The notes: a model not told the origin generated them from the letters alone. Numbered from the stretch's first letter, positions 8,185-17,475 are shown. The stretch: 64,000 nucleotides of DNA from JBMYYR01 sp965243605 (GCA_965243605.1 CBDEVQ010000121.1:1-64000); one strand, 5' to 3'. Numbers and translations: made by a program.

Positions 8185-9163
8185 CTATTCTAAATCACTC
8201 TTTATTCTTCTAAACGATTTTAATTCGTTTTTATAGGATTTACTTTGCGTTTCCCACCATGCAATCCAACGTTGTTTTGCTGTTTCGGAAGAACAAAAAT
8301 GGATAACATCATTCTCTACAAAATATTGCAGTCGATTTCCCATGACATGTGAACAATACAAATAATCCCTATCATTAATGATCAAATATAACTCTAAAAT
8401 ACTCTCTAAAGTTCGATTATTATATCTAAACCAATAGCCTTTACTATTTAAATTGGTCTTGAATAAAGAAGCTTCTATACTTACATACCCTCCTAAATGT
8501 TCCTTTATAGCATTTAATACCACTTTTTCAATGTCTATATCGTTAGAATGTTCTTTTTCAACGTATATATAACATTTACGGATCTCCTCCGGAATATCTC
8601 CTTGCAAAGGTCCATTCACTATATCATACATAACTAAACAGTTTACCATTTCCCAACAATCATAATCTGAATTTTTAAAAACATCCATAATTACTGGAAT
8701 ATCACTTAGCCAAGGGGCTCTTTTTAACAAACCCATGGCTAAATACCGAATTCCCTCTTCATTAGATGATAAATACTTAAGTAATAAACCTCGGGCTATA
8801 GGGTTTAGAAACTCCTCATAATAACGACCTCCTGTCCCTCCATTTCTTCCAATTAAATGAATGGTATATAATCCTGCCATTTTACCATCTAAAGTGGTAT
8901 TAGGATTATCTATTAATCTTTTTAAAAATGGTAATGCCAAATCATCATATTCGGCAATTGCTCTCATTAATTTGGTATATCCAATCCAATAGGACTTACC
9001 TGTAAATTCTAGACGTAAATTCTAGACGTAAATTCGTATCTAATTTATTAACCAAAGAATCAACTATAATAACATGAGAAGAATCACAACTACTCAATGA
9101 AACAACCTTATCTTCTTTACAAGAATTTAATATCAATATTAAAAATAAAAACCTTAGTAACAT
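8185..9163 (-). pseudogene. Lipoprotein with HEAT-like C-terminal region, broken by a 13-bp tandem duplication
   Basis: A start at 9163 encodes a lipoprotein signal (MLLRFLFLILILNSC) but stops after about 54 codons. The remaining 260 codons (8185-8967) are open in another frame. Between them, GTAAATTCTAGAC is present twice in tandem (9002-9014, 9015-9027). Removing one copy restores one continuous frame of 321 residues, with 61 residues ahead of the Met at 8967. The downstream part is a helical domain with HEAT-like features (GLYTIHLIGRNGG, GIRYLAMGLLKRAPW) and a Trp-rich end (RWIAWWETQ). Function unknown. The frame is currently broken, through recent mutation, reversible slippage or an assembly error. 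Confidence 0.8.
9002..9035. repeat. 13-bp tandem repeat (two full units plus 8 bases)
   Basis: GTAAATTCTAGAC occurs at 9002-9014 and 9015-9027, followed by the first eight bases again at 9028-9035. Thirteen is not a multiple of three, so gain or loss of a unit switches the reading frame of the surrounding lipoprotein gene. Confidence 0.95.
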
Positions 9164-9217
9164 TTAACCATTCTTTTTAACAAACCAGGACATACACCAG
9201 ATATTATAACCAATATT

Positions 9218-9646
9218 CTAATTCTTTACCTTTCTTATCCATTCTCTTGTATCATAGAAAAAAGCAATATATCCTCGAACGTTTAATTTATTCGAATTTT
9301 CTTCATCAATCCATATCTCAGCTCTATACTCCTTACCTGTTTTTGGATCAAAAATCTGGCCACCAGAATAACGTTCTCCATCTTTTTTTAGATTGTTAAG
9401 TATATTCATACCTAAAATGGGCTGATCTTTAAGGTTCCCTTTACACTTGGTACATAAATTATCTCTTTCTTCAGGTTTAATAATATGGATGATTTTCCCA
9501 AAGTATTCATTGTCTATTTTATAAATATTGATTACAGAATTAATTTCCCCAGTTTCTTCATCAATATTATTCCAATCGCCTGTTATATCTTGTGCTGTAA
9601 GACTAAGAGACAATCCCATGAGCAAGTTTAAAAATATTCTTTTCAT
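9218..9646 (-). CDS. Secreted DUF2147-family protein
   Basis: 142 residues with an N-terminal signal peptide ending near LTAQ. The mature part has the DUF2147 pattern: GDWNNIDEETGE at the start, a Cys pair in NLCTKCKG, then ILGMNILNNLKKDGERYSGG, IFDPKTGKEYRAEIWI and a C-terminal VRGYIAFFYDTREWIR. The family is a small periplasmic lipocalin-like barrel of unknown function, common in Bacteroidota and Proteobacteria. It lies alone in a decaying accessory region. Confidence 0.85.
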   Translation of the reverse strand: MKRIFLNLLMGLSLSLTAQDITGDWNNIDEETGEINSVINIYKIDNEYFGKIIHIIKPEERDNLCTKCKGNLKDQPILGMNILNNLKKDGERYSGGQIFDPKTGKEYRAEIWIDEENSNKLNVRGYIAFFYDTREWIRKVKN

Positions 9647-9750
9647 TAATATGTCTTTTTAGAAATGGAAAACTATGAAAATTATAGAAACCATAGATAA
9701 AACTGAGTGAAAAATAAATTTATTAATTAGCCTTTTTAAAATTCTAAAAA

Positions 9751-10386
9751 TCAAACTAATTCATTAAATACAATGTCCAATTCATCATTAAAAGCTTCCT
9801 TGAAAAACCTTTTAAATTCTTTTTCATACTGGGTTTTATTATATACAAAGTTTAACGTATCTATTTTCCAATAATAACATAGGTTATCTTTAAGAACCTG
9901 AATTTTATAACTCCCACACAAATCACAACCACAATAACACTCATAAATAGTTGTATGTTTAAGATTGTCTAAATCCAAATAATAATTCATATACCACTCT
10001 AAATTAACATCACTATCCCCATAGTGATTAACAAGGGTTTCTATAAATTTTTCTGTAAAATCTATTTTCAGATATTCAGCGATCCTAAATACTACACTCA
10101 ATTTATTATCCATTCTTAAAGAACCAGTCATTCCAGTATCAAAGATAGCAACATCTCTTCTATCTATACCCCAAAGATTCTCTCCAAACCAATGACCTGC
10201 CAATGGTTGATCGTCCATATAAAATTCGTAAAAATTCACATATTGTGTAAACGCACTATTACTTTCGTCATAAAGATTTACAGAATGTTGACTTTTTCTT
10301 TCACACCTACTATGCTCATTTTTCTTTAGAATGCGGTTTATATTATGGAAATACCTCAATCGTAAAGTATGTAATTTCACCCTCAT
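9751..10386 (-). CDS. Unknown cytosolic protein with a Cys cluster
   Basis: 211 residues, no signal peptide or membrane segment. The first 35 or so residues are basic and may precede the true start. The central part (PLAGHWFGENLWGIDRRDVAIF) and the Cys-rich YECYCGCDLCGSYKIQVL could bind a metal, but I recognise no family. The size, charge and isolated position resemble small immunity or accessory proteins; no toxin gene is adjacent. Function not assigned. Confidence 0.55.
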   Translation of the reverse strand: MRVKLHTLRLRYFHNINRILKKNEHSRCERKSQHSVNLYDESNSAFTQYVNFYEFYMDDQPLAGHWFGENLWGIDRRDVAIFDTGMTGSLRMDNKLSVVFRIAEYLKIDFTEKFIETLVNHYGDSDVNLEWYMNYYLDLDNLKHTTIYECYCGCDLCGSYKIQVLKDNLCYYWKIDTLNFVYNKTQYEKEFKRFFKEAFNDELDIVFNELV

Positions 10387-10589
10387 ATTTATATTTTAAA
10401 GATGGAAAATCGGAATAATAGGTCCATTGATTAAATCTAATAGAAGAATAATATGACAGCCTATCATGAACCGGAAATAATTAAATAATACTATATTTCA
10501 CTCAGACCTTATTAACTAAATACTAATTCAATAGATAAAATAACCTAAAAGTACATTTGTAGAGTTTGTGAATATTTCTCTTCCTAAAA

Positions 10590-11060
10590 GTTCAATTTTT
10601 TAGTCCAATTATATAATCCTACATTATTTCTAAGTTACCACCTCCGTTTTAAATTATTTGGAAGATTAATAATCCCTCCAAGTCCTACAGAAAAACTATA
10701 GTCCAATTTTCAAATCTCTTATGTTTTATCAGATCTATTTATAGGCAATTCATTTACTGCATCATATACCTGTTCATGTTTAAGAAGTATATCAAGGTAA
10801 GAGCCTCCATTTACAAAAAAGACCCCTCACCTAAGTAATCAGCGTACAAGAACTGGAATAGTAAGGTAATCAAACTTTAATTGCAAATATGTTAGACTTT
10901 CTAATAAACCTTCTGCTTCATTTAAAAAATTCAGTTCAGTAATACTTCCCTTATTTCATAAAATAAATTGGTTTTTATTGAAACCTGATCATTAATATGA
11001 TACAACAAGTTCATTCCAGAAACGAATCCAATATCGGAATCAAAAATATAAATTAATTTA
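10590..11060 (-). pseudogene. Decayed duplicate of the neighbouring outer-membrane beta-barrel gene
   Basis: Reverse translation of 10935-11045 gives DSDIGFVSGMNLLYHINDQ followed by VSIKTNLFYE, which aligns with NDIGFVTGFSMLYHFNDH and FSLKTNLFYE of the intact barrel gene at 11405-12151. Further on, GGIINLPNNL aligns with GGQINITNNL, and many nucleotide stretches match in order. Stops and indels break every frame, and the N-terminal part including the signal peptide is missing. The rest of this roughly 700-bp gap (10387-10590) holds nothing I can identify. Confidence 0.75.
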
Positions 11061-11085
11061 ATAATTTAACTAATGGGCAATTATA

Positions 11086-11394
11086 TTATAAAAAATCGTG
11101 ATAATAATATCCTAGCATTGGCAATTTGGCTTTTACCACAGCTTGGTCTCCAACAATTTCTATGCCTTCTATTTTCATGTTAAAAACTTCTCCTCGTTCT
11201 TTAGGACTCTTCCTGTTTTTAACATCGTTTAAGTAATCTAAAACTGATTTATGGTAATACCGACTGTTATTATCTCCAAATAAAAGTGCTCCCTGATTAA
11301 AAACGGACTTTAATTTTTTAATATCTCCAGAATATACTCCTTCAAAATAGGTTTGTATCAAACCATTAATTTTTGCCAATTCTGAACTATCCAT
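11086..11394 (-). CDS. Truncated NTF2/SnoaL-like (lumazine-binding-like) protein
   Basis: 102 residues beginning MDSSELAKINGLIQTYFEGV, with LKSVFNQGALLFG and a final strand AVVKAKLPMLGYYYHDFL. This is the start of the small cone-shaped SnoaL/NTF2-like fold seen in many Bacteroidota proteins. Full members continue after the HDFL strand with about 20 residues of the type SLxKIDGKWKIVNKLF; here the frame stops at once. The stop lies only about 25 bp from the decayed barrel gene, so a deletion probably removed this gene's tail and the next gene's head. It starts 11 bp after the intact barrel gene and was probably co-transcribed with it. Possibly non-functional. Confidence 0.65.
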   Translation of the reverse strand: MDSSELAKINGLIQTYFEGVYSGDIKKLKSVFNQGALLFGDNNSRYYHKSVLDYLNDVKNRKSPKERGEVFNMKIEGIEIVGDQAVVKAKLPMLGYYYHDFL

Positions 11395-11404
11395 CCTTAT
11401 AGTT

Positions 11405-12151
11405 TTAGTCTAATGTTTCATCATTTTTAGTTGATTTCGATAAACGGTATGACACCCCTAAAAGCAGGCTGGAAGTATTGTTTGATAAACCATCTTTTTT
11501 TATGATCAGCAGCCCCTTACTATCGTTATAGTTTTCTGAATCGTCTTTACCAATATTTTGCAGACCAAAATTACTTCTTAGTTCCATACTCATTATTAAA
11601 TTATTAGTAATATTTATTTGCCCTCCAATACCTGCGGAAAGACCAAAATCCATTCGAGATAAACGCCTAGTGATATCACTTTCGTATCGTCCATGCTTTG
11701 GTACATTATGACTTATTACTACCGATTTTAATAAGGTTCCTACATATCCACCTGCGTTAACAAAAAAGCTCTTCTGTTTTCCAAAAGAATAACGGGCTAA
11801 AACGGGTAGTGTTAGATAATCTAATTGGTGTTTAGTTTCAAGTTCATCTTTAATATAAATTTCAACCAAATCATAAGGTAATTCGTTGAAGAAATACTTC
11901 ATCATATTTCCCTTTCTTTCGTAAAATAAATTCGTCTTTAAAGAAAAATGATCATTAAAATGATACAACATACTAAACCCAGTCACAAAACCAATGTCGT
12001 TTACATTTCTATCTGCAATAAATCCATCACCGCTTAAAGATACCATGCTACCTCCACCTTCTATTCCCAACTCTATATTATTCGTTTGTCCTAAAAGTAA
12101 TGTTGAAAACAAAATACCTCCAACTAACAATACATTCTTAATATTTTTCAT
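11405..12151 (-). CDS. Outer-membrane beta-barrel protein (PorT/OmpX-like family)
   Basis: Starting at 12151 gives MKNIKNVLLVGGILFSTLLL ending in GQ, a good signal peptide; a longer frame to 12235 would put 28 odd residues before it. The mature protein of about 228 residues shows alternating aromatic strands: IGFVTGFSMLYHFN, FSLKTNLFYERKG, LDYLTLPVLARYSFG, FFVNAGGYVGTLL, MDFGLSAGIGGQINI and a last strand SSLLLGVSYRL. That is the pattern of Bacteroidota PorT-family barrels of 8-10 strands, of unknown transport role. A decayed copy lies just downstream. Confidence 0.8.
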   Translation of the reverse strand: MKNIKNVLLVGGILFSTLLLGQTNNIELGIEGGGSMVSLSGDGFIADRNVNDIGFVTGFSMLYHFNDHFSLKTNLFYERKGNMMKYFFNELPYDLVEIYIKDELETKHQLDYLTLPVLARYSFGKQKSFFVNAGGYVGTLLKSVVISHNVPKHGRYESDITRRLSRMDFGLSAGIGGQINITNNLIMSMELRSNFGLQNIGKDDSENYNDSKGLLIIKKDGLSNNTSSLLLGVSYRLSKSTKNDETLD

Positions 12152-12312
12152 CTTCTTAATTTTACAATTAAATTTAATAATAAATAAAGGTACTAATAAA
12201 AATAGATAAAATTCAATATTCTTACATTCAACCACTTAATACAATCACCATTATTCAAGTATATGAACCAATTTATATACACTCTGATAATAATATTGAT
12301 CCATTTATTCCA

Positions 12313-12987
12313 TTAAATTAACCGTATATATAAAGCATTCATCCCTATACCTGCATCAAACTTATGTGGTTTCCAATTTGTATTTGAGGATGTTAACAAT
12401 TTATTTCCTCCATTTATATATTGATATTGATGTACTTGTCCATTATTATCTTTTGTTTGCCATACGATCTCTTGAGCTTTTAAAATTTTAAGATAAGTCT
12501 TAGAATAAAATATATGTCGAGGGGCAACAATTGTTAAAGTGCATTGGGTATTAAATTTCAAAACCATTATTTGCCTTAATTCATCTAACTGAACATCCTC
12601 TATTAAATGATATTCTTCTAATAATTTACCATTATGATCTCCCCAAATCGAAACTTTCCCTTGCCCAAACTTAAATGAATTATCCAAATATAACTGGTGA
12701 AATTCCACTAGATTTAATTTAAAAACTCCAATGCCTTCAGTCGGATCTAAATCATCAAGCTCATATGAAGCATTACCTCCTGTCATTGTTGATATTAAAC
12801 CTCTTCTTTTTATCATATGAAATATGAACCGACTTCCCAAAAAGCCAATTATCACTATCATTGTAGCAACAACTATGTTGTAAGGAATTGTGAGTTCTTC
12901 GTAAAAAACAAAACCAATAATACCAACTCCTAGAAAAAACAGAAGCGCTTGATAATAAGCTACAAATGATTGAATAAAACCTTTCAT
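12313..12987 (-). CDS. Membrane-anchored protein of unknown function
   Basis: 224 residues. Two N-terminal membrane helices (about residues 10-30 and 36-57) are followed by a basic HMIKRRG and a soluble, beta-rich domain. The latter has FKLNLVEFHQLYLDN, GKVSIWGDHNG and CTLTIVAPRHIFY, then a polar C-terminus. The topology suggests a cytoplasmic domain of PH-like or YcxB-like type, but I cannot assign a family. It lies between the barrel gene and the AspH-like hydroxylase with ample gaps, so it is probably monocistronic. Confidence 0.6.
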   Translation of the reverse strand: MKGFIQSFVAYYQALLFFLGVGIIGFVFYEELTIPYNIVVATMIVIIGFLGSRFIFHMIKRRGLISTMTGGNASYELDDLDPTEGIGVFKLNLVEFHQLYLDNSFKFGQGKVSIWGDHNGKLLEEYHLIEDVQLDELRQIMVLKFNTQCTLTIVAPRHIFYSKTYLKILKAQEIVWQTKDNNGQVHQYQYINGGNKLLTSSNTNWKPHKFDAGIGMNALYIRLI

Positions 12988-13132
12988 AATATAATAATAC
13001 GCTTAAAATTAAACCATATATTAAAATATTAAAACAAAAAGTGAACAATATAGGTATTCTCTAAAATAAAAATCGAACTGAAATTTCTTTCAATCCGATT
13101 TCAAAAATAAAATACACGCGGTATAAAACGAA

Positions 13133-13732
13133 TTACTTTCTCACCTTATTAACCAAATTATACACCCATTCGTTTGGTATCATATCTATTGTAAGGTTGA
13201 TACGTTCTGACTGACCTGGATTATTAATTTTATGTGAATCAGTCAATCTTAAATACCAACATTCACCTGGTTTCATATCTACAGTTGTTCCGTTAAGAAA
13301 AAACTCAACGCCATCTCCATTTAAAATAGGTACCGTTAATCTAATTACAGATTTATGAATCTCCAATCCTAAAGTTGGATCTTTGTGTTCTTTAACTACT
13401 GAACCGGGAGCTAATCTTAATAAACGTACCAAGGTTACATCCGTATGTTGTTTAAAGACATCTATTACCTCTGTTAAATATGGAGAAGATTTTAATTGAT
13501 TTGTATCCATCCAATTTGTCCAGGATCCATCTGCATAATCTTCCGCTGGAGGAGGAAATGGTAAGGATGGATCTACAACATGCGCTGGAGATCTTAATGG
13601 TACAACATCATAATATTCAAATGGAGATAAATTTAAAGCCAAACATTCCTTATTTAATTTATCTGCATCAAACATTAAATCGAGCTTAATTCGATCTTCG
13701 TATGTAATAGATTCTGTTTTAGTAGAAGTCAT
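13133..13732 (-). CDS. Aspartyl/asparaginyl beta-hydroxylase-domain dioxygenase
   Basis: 199 residues forming a single 2-oxoglutarate/Fe(II) dioxygenase barrel of the AspH type. The sequence VRLLRLAPGSVVKEHKDP supplies the first iron His, IRLTVPILNGDGVEFFLNG follows, and WYLRLTDSHKINNPGQSERI supplies the second His and the 2-oxoglutarate Arg. Bacterial members hydroxylate unknown protein or amino-acid side chains. The gene stands alone upstream of a long intergenic region, and its substrate is not indicated by neighbours. Confidence 0.85.
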   Translation of the reverse strand: MTSTKTESITYEDRIKLDLMFDADKLNKECLALNLSPFEYYDVVPLRSPAHVVDPSLPFPPPAEDYADGSWTNWMDTNQLKSSPYLTEVIDVFKQHTDVTLVRLLRLAPGSVVKEHKDPTLGLEIHKSVIRLTVPILNGDGVEFFLNGTTVDMKPGECWYLRLTDSHKINNPGQSERINLTIDMIPNEWVYNLVNKVRK

Positions 13733-13927
13733 AATAATTTCAATTAATAAATTATATAAGTTTCGATAGAATCAAAAATAAAAGAATAGATCATTTTAAA
13801 CAACCGTAATATTACGTGGTTTATATCAAGTGAAATTACCTACCTCTAAATTGTGCTACATGAATGAATTACCTACTCTTATTTAACATTAACATCTAAA
13901 AAGTTTTTAAAACCTAGGCAATTCATT

Positions 13928-13935
13928 TAAATTTG
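13928..13935 (+). promoter_or_regulatory. Putative -7 box for the DUF2520-kdsC operon
   Basis: TAAATTTG matches TAnnTTTG, 23 bp before the start at 13959. A palindrome GTAATATTAC lies upstream at 13806-13815 between the two divergent genes and could be an operator. Confidence 0.4.
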
Positions 13936-13958
13936 AAAAAGATAAATGTAAATCCCAT

Positions 13959-14723
13959 ATGCATATTTCGTTTATTGGCTCAGGAAACGTAGCCACTCAC
14001 CTTGCTTTAGCATTTCATAATGTTGGGCATAATATTGTTCAAATTTTCTCCAGAAATATAGAACATGCTAAAGCTTTAGCAACAACTGTTGAGGCTATAC
14101 CTGTAAATCAAATGGATTCTATTAAACACCATGTAGATCTCTTTTTCATTTGCGTGCCTGATCAGTTTATAGAAGATATATCGCAACAATTACCAAGTCA
14201 TATACCGCAAGTACATACATCAGGTAACACATCGTTGTCGCAATTAAAAGGAGATATAACTGGAGTATTCTATCCTTTACAAACATTCTCTAAGAATAAA
14301 CCAATTAATTATGCCGATTTAAATCTGCTTTTGGAATCTAATAATGCCAATACAAAACACAACATAACCCAATTGGCTAAAGATTTAAATAGCAATATTC
14401 ACTTTGTAAATTCATCGGAGAGACAAAAATTACATATTGCGGCTGTATTTGCATGTAACTTTTCTAATTTAATGGTTCAAATTTCAGAAGATATACTTTC
14501 AACAAATCAGTTAGATGCTAAACTTCTACTTCCATTAATACAAGAAACTACAAATAAATTATATACAATGTCGGCAAAAGAAGCTCAAACTGGGCCAGCT
14601 TTACGCGGAGATCAAAATACTATTAACACACATAAGTCATTACTTAAAGAATATAGTCCTTCGGTTCAAAATATATACGAAGTATTAACAAAAGAAATAC
14701 AAAAACGCCATGGAAAACTATAA
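13959..14723 (+). CDS. Rossmann-fold DUF2520-domain protein
   Basis: 254 residues. The N-terminal NAD(P)-binding domain has HISFIGSGNVATHLALAFHN, resembling F420-dependent NADP reductases and pyrroline-5-carboxylate reductase. The C-terminal helical DUF2520 part contains LHIAAVFACNFSNLM and the GPALRGD motif near residue 212. The pair of domains is conserved in Bacteroidota, where the gene usually lies directly before a KdsC-like phosphatase as here, overlapping it by 14 bp. The reaction is unknown. Confidence 0.88.
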   Translation: MHISFIGSGNVATHLALAFHNVGHNIVQIFSRNIEHAKALATTVEAIPVNQMDSIKHHVDLFFICVPDQFIEDISQQLPSHIPQVHTSGNTSLSQLKGDITGVFYPLQTFSKNKPINYADLNLLLESNNANTKHNITQLAKDLNSNIHFVNSSERQKLHIAAVFACNFSNLMVQISEDILSTNQLDAKLLLPLIQETTNKLYTMSAKEAQTGPALRGDQNTINTHKSLLKEYSPSVQNIYEVLTKEIQKRHGKL

Positions 14724-15234
14724 AGAAATCATGAATCGCATTAAAACTTTTATTTTTGATGTAGATGGAGTTTTAACAGATGGAACTGTAACCATTATGC
14801 CTGATGGAGATCAGCTTAGGGTAATGAATACAAGAGACGGATATGCTATGAAACAAGCCATGAAAATGGGATACCGTGTGTGTATTATTACTGGTGGAGC
14901 ATCCGTTTCTGTTAGAAAGCGTATGCATTACTTAGGCGTATATGATGTGTACTTAGCCTCTTCGGATAAGGTTGATTCCTTAAACGATTATGCTGCATGT
15001 TACGATTTAAGCAAAAACGAAATGGCCTATATGGGAGATGATTTACCTGATTATTTTGTCATGAAAGAAGTTGCTCTTGCAGCTTGCCCAAATGATGCTG
15101 CCTCAGATATTAAAGAAATTTCTCATTACATTTCACCTGTTGAAGGTGGAAAAGGATGTGCTCGAGAACTTATTGAACAAGTCATGAGAATTCAAGGGAC
15201 ATGGCAAACAGATTCAAGTATAGAATCTCATTAA
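14710..15234 (+). CDS. HAD-IIIA phosphatase, KdsC-like (KDO-8-phosphate phosphatase)
   Basis: 174 residues of the tetrameric HAD subfamily C0. TFIFDVDGVLTDGTV carries the nucleophile and acid/base aspartates, VCIITGGAS is motif II, and YMGDDLPDYFVMKEVALA supplies motif IV. No cap domain is present. KdsC makes KDO for lipopolysaccharide from KDO-8-phosphate, and the length is right, but close homologues act on other sugar phosphates. It overlaps the DUF2520 gene by 14 bp, so translation is probably coupled; an internal Met near 14740 is an alternative start. Confidence 0.85.
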   Translation: MENYKEIMNRIKTFIFDVDGVLTDGTVTIMPDGDQLRVMNTRDGYAMKQAMKMGYRVCIITGGASVSVRKRMHYLGVYDVYLASSDKVDSLNDYAACYDLSKNEMAYMGDDLPDYFVMKEVALAACPNDAASDIKEISHYISPVEGGKGCARELIEQVMRIQGTWQTDSSIESH

Positions 15235-15339
15235 TAGTTTCCATATTTTTATTTGTTTTAACAAACAAAAGCATCTAAAAAGGTCTAAAAACATCCTTTA
15301 ATACAATGCTTTTGATAACTTTGCAAAAAAATAGACAAA

Positions 15340-16557
15340 ATGTCAAACAAACTACATACTATAGAGGAAGCTCTAGCCGATATAAAAGCAGGAAAAATTG
15401 TCATTGTTGTTGATGATGAAAATCGTGAGAACGAAGGTGACTTTGTTTGTGCAGCTGAAACCATTACACCAGAGACGGTGAATTTTATGGCTACACACGG
15501 ACGAGGTTTAATCTGTACTCCATTAACTGAAAGCCGTTGTAATGAGCTTGAGCTAAATTTAATGGTAGGTAAAAATACAGATCCTAATAACACAGCATTT
15601 ACAGTTTCTGTAGATAAAATTGGAGACGGTGTTACTACAGGAATTTCTGCATCTGATCGTGCTAAAACAATATTAGCTCTAGTAGAAGACCATACAACTC
15701 CAGAAACATTATCTCGCCCAGGGCATATTTTCCCTTTAAAAGCAAGAAATGGTGGAGTTTTAAGACGCGCAGGACATACTGAAGCGGCTATAGATTTAGC
15801 AAAATTAGCAGGATTACAACCTGCTGGTGTAATTGTTGAAATTATGAATGAGGATGGGTCTATGGCTCGTTTACCTCAGTTATTTGAAATTGCAAAAAAA
15901 TACGATCTTAAAATTATTAGTATTGAAGATCTTATTGCATATAGAATGAATGACGAAAGTTTAATTAATCATTTAGAGACAGTAGATATGCCTACTGATC
16001 ATGGTCACTTTAAACTTTCTGCATTTGAACAAGTAAATACTGGACGTCACCATTTAGCTTTACATAAAGGTGAATGGAACCCAGAAGAATCTGTATTGGT
16101 TCGTGTTCACTCAAGTTGTATGACGGGTGATATCTTTGGATCTTGCCGTTGCGATTGTGGACCTCAACTCCATGCCGCTATGGAAATGATAGAAAAAGAA
16201 GGACGTGGAGTCATTGTTTACATGAATCAAGAAGGACGTGGTATCGGTTTAATTAATAAGCTTAAAGCCTACAAACTTCAAGAAAAAGGATTAGACACGG
16301 TTGAAGCCAATCTACAATTAGGATTTAAAGCTGACGAAAGAGAATATGGTGTAGGTGCTCAAATCCTAAGATACTTAGGTGTTAAAAACATGAAGTTAAT
16401 GTCTAATAACCCAAAGAAAAGAACTGGTTTAATTGGGTATGGATTACACATTACCGAAAATGTTTCTATTGAAATAGAAAGCAACGAACATAACGATTTC
16501 TATTTAAAGACTAAAAAGGATAAATTAGATCATTCTTTAAAGCAATTTAAACACTAA
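15340..16557 (+). CDS. ribBA: Bifunctional 3,4-dihydroxy-2-butanone-4-phosphate synthase / GTP cyclohydrolase II
   Basis: 405 residues with two complete domains for the two entry reactions of riboflavin synthesis. RibB part, about residues 1-200: VDDENRENEGDFV, HGRGLIC, GDGVTTGISASDRAKT and RPGHIFPLKARNGGVLRRAG. RibA part, about 205-400: zinc ligands in SSCMTGDIFGSCRCDCG, the catalytic NQEGRGIGL, and LDTVEANLQLGFKADEREYG. All key residues look intact. TAACTTTG at 15316-15323 is a candidate -7 box. The 105-bp leader is too short for an FMN riboswitch, and I see none. Confidence 0.97.
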   Translation: MSNKLHTIEEALADIKAGKIVIVVDDENRENEGDFVCAAETITPETVNFMATHGRGLICTPLTESRCNELELNLMVGKNTDPNNTAFTVSVDKIGDGVTTGISASDRAKTILALVEDHTTPETLSRPGHIFPLKARNGGVLRRAGHTEAAIDLAKLAGLQPAGVIVEIMNEDGSMARLPQLFEIAKKYDLKIISIEDLIAYRMNDESLINHLETVDMPTDHGHFKLSAFEQVNTGRHHLALHKGEWNPEESVLVRVHSSCMTGDIFGSCRCDCGPQLHAAMEMIEKEGRGVIVYMNQEGRGIGLINKLKAYKLQEKGLDTVEANLQLGFKADEREYGVGAQILRYLGVKNMKLMSNNPKKRTGLIGYGLHITENVSIEIESNEHNDFYLKTKKDKLDHSLKQFKH

Positions 16558-16572
16558 TACATTAATAATATT

Positions 16573-16602
16573 AAAAGGTTCTTATTTAAATAAGAGCCTT
16601 TT
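16573..16602 (+). terminator. Intrinsic terminator after ribBA
   Basis: Arms AAAAGGTTCTTATTT and AAATAAGAGCCTTTT pair except for one G-U position and are followed by a T-run. It separates ribBA from the epimerase gene that starts at 16619. Confidence 0.8.
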
Positions 16603-16618
16603 TTTATACCTCTTATTT

Positions 16619-17434
16619 ATGGAAAAACATATATCCATTATTGGCCTCGGTTGGTTAGGAATGTCTCTTGCAAAATCTCTACATTCTGATGGACATTTGG
16701 TTCTTGGAACCTATTCTAAAATACAAAATGAAAGCAATTACAAAACGCTTCCATTTAAATGTCAACATATATGTTTTACACAAAATGGAATAGAAGGTAA
16801 TTGGAAAGCCTTAATAGAATCGACTCGTATTCTATTTATTAATATCCCTCCTAAAAAAAATCAAAGTGGAGATATTCTTTTTTCTAAATACATTGAGTTT
16901 ATTATAAATAATACTCCAGCAAGTTTACCTACAATATTTATTAGTTCAACCTCTGTATATGGTAATCTTAATCATAAAATTACTGAAAACGTACAACCTC
17001 AACCTAAAACATTATCTGGACAAGCATTATACGAATCTGAAAATGCATTAAAAGCGCATTTTAAAGATCAATTAACCATTTTAAGATGTTCAGGGTTAAT
17101 TGGCCCAAATAGACATCCAGGGCGTTTTTTAGCCGGACGTAAAGACGTTAATAATCCAAATGGATTAGTCAACATTGTCCATCAAAAAGATTGTATTGAA
17201 ATTATCTCTAAAATTATTTCTAAAAATCAATTTGGGAACACCTTTAACTTATGTACTAACGAACACCCAACTCGATCTGAATTCTACACAAAAGCAGCTA
17301 AGCTTTTAGGACTAGATCCTCCTCAATTTGCAACCGACACCAATGCTTCTGGCAAATGGATTGATAATTCCAAATCAAAAGAACTATTGAGTCATACCTA
17401 CCTTCCGATAGAAGAAATGCTGAATAATTGTTAA
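16619..17434 (+). CDS. NAD(P)-dependent epimerase-like protein (YeeZ-type SDR)
   Basis: 271 residues of the extended/atypical short-chain dehydrogenase superfamily. ISIIGLGWLGMSLAKSLHSDGH is the nucleotide-binding start with a GxGxxG-type loop. IFISSTSVYGN and the later ALYESENAL replace the usual YxxxK, and ILRCSGLIGPNRHP is the conserved substrate-side strand. The family resembles E. coli YeeZ, whose reaction is unknown. It lies after the ribBA terminator and converges with the cyclophilin gene, so it appears monocistronic. Confidence 0.82.
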   Translation: MEKHISIIGLGWLGMSLAKSLHSDGHLVLGTYSKIQNESNYKTLPFKCQHICFTQNGIEGNWKALIESTRILFINIPPKKNQSGDILFSKYIEFIINNTPASLPTIFISSTSVYGNLNHKITENVQPQPKTLSGQALYESENALKAHFKDQLTILRCSGLIGPNRHPGRFLAGRKDVNNPNGLVNIVHQKDCIEIISKIISKNQFGNTFNLCTNEHPTRSEFYTKAAKLLGLDPPQFATDTNASGKWIDNSKSKELLSHTYLPIEEMLNNC

Positions 17435-17475
17435 TTCTATTTTACTTTTAAAACTTAAGTAAGCAAACAAAGGTT

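Noticed and set aside
10387..10590. A small gene or RNA in the gap right of the Cys-cluster gene
   Set aside because: No frame of reasonable length, no hairpin with T-run; only a stray TACATTTG box.
12773..13048. 91-codon minus-strand frame
   Set aside because: Overlaps the start of the 224-residue membrane protein in another frame and has a biased composition; treated as a shadow.
15235..15339. FMN riboswitch upstream of ribBA
   Set aside because: Only 105 bp, with none of the conserved RFN-element stems; the gap has only a weak hairpin and a -7 box.
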